A stretch of DNA of 64,000 nt from NCBI GenBank assembly GCA_947447465.1, contig CANFKE010000003.1, positions 117,762 through 181,761 on the forward strand, given 5' to 3'. Under the pieces are notes generated by a model that was not told the origin of the DNA, did not search any database, and worked only from the letters and a program-made list of their open reading frames with translations. Position numbers and translations under genes: made by a program. This DNA comes from Chitinophagaceae bacterium (GTDB taxonomy: Bacteria; Bacteroidota; Bacteroidia; Chitinophagales; Chitinophagaceae). Positions within the stretch are counted from its first letter, which is position 1, and each line of letters starts with the position of its first letter. Positions 63,986 to 64,000 of this stretch are shown here, one piece after another.

Positions 63986-64000
63986 ATGTCGCAAGCTACA
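63986..64000 (+). CDS. Start of the next gene in the oxidase operon (partial)
   Basis: An ATG at 63986 opens a frame (MSQAT) that runs off the end of the window. In this context it is probably another oxidase subunit, but five residues are too few to tell. Confidence 0.4.

Overview
The window is a piece of a Bacteroidota chromosome, most likely from the Chitinophagales/Sphingobacteriales side. The evidence is the gliding genes gldF and gldG, two secreted proteins that look like type IX secretion cargo, a Porin_10-like porin, a CarboxypepD_reg-like/OMP_b-brl_3-type barrel, tandem secreted FKBP proteins, ribosomal protein THX, and promoters of the form TAnnTTTG that are characteristic of this phylum. 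The base composition is AT-leaning, genes are tightly packed, and most transcription units end in clear hairpin terminators. No CRISPR array, rRNA operon, prophage or intact insertion sequence was seen.

Layout. 1-7.6 kb is housekeeping: a gene tail, recQ, a small protein that may be a DNA polymerase III psi analogue, ilvE, a CPBP membrane protease, accD, smpB and a PAS histidine kinase. 7.8-13.5 kb holds hflX, a degenerate arginase-fold protein, a purine nucleoside phosphorylase with a putative porin, and a possible 33-residue membrane peptide. 13.6-22.1 kb holds a glycine-rich outer-membrane barrel and a complete carotenoid operon (crtI, crtB, idi, an SRPBCC gene, crtZ, a lycopene cyclase). 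A MerR regulator with the residues of a B12-binding CarH photoreceptor lies directly upstream, so pigment synthesis is probably light controlled. 22.2-28.5 kb has a barrel protein, a glycosyltransferase with a polysaccharide deacetylase, a YhcH-like protein, an orphan paaZ, a gene-free stretch with helically phased 10-bp repeats, and a lipoprotein. 28.8-35.4 kb has gldF-gldG-DUF4340, a cation/proton antiporter, a secreted protein and a VOC protein.

35.7-44.7 kb has small conserved genes, a tRNA-Gly, a TonB-C/MORN protein, an M1 peptidase, four tandem secreted FKBP genes and an NrnA-type phosphoesterase. 44.8-47.8 kb is the least ordinary part: a 186/185-bp tandem repeat with a dispersed relative 2.5 kb away and short hairpin repeats, surrounding ndk, the ribosomal THX gene and a sugar epimerase. 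47.8-54.2 kb has def, an ECF sigma factor and its anti-sigma factor, and two secreted proteins, one of them PNGase F-like. 54.3-64 kb has tilS, a rhomboid protease, a phosphohexomutase, an NRAMP transporter fused to a UspA domain behind a DtxR-like operator, two paralogous secreted proteins, and the start of a cytochrome oxidase cluster (ctaB, cox3, next gene cut off).

The strongest leads are the CarH-like/crt module with a shared TTAAACA motif in its promoters, the NRAMP-UspA fusion with its 11-bp dyad, the tandem 186-bp repeat family, the phased 10-bp array near 27.8 kb, and the arginase-fold protein with lost metal ligands. No wholly new multi-gene system could be shown from sequence alone.
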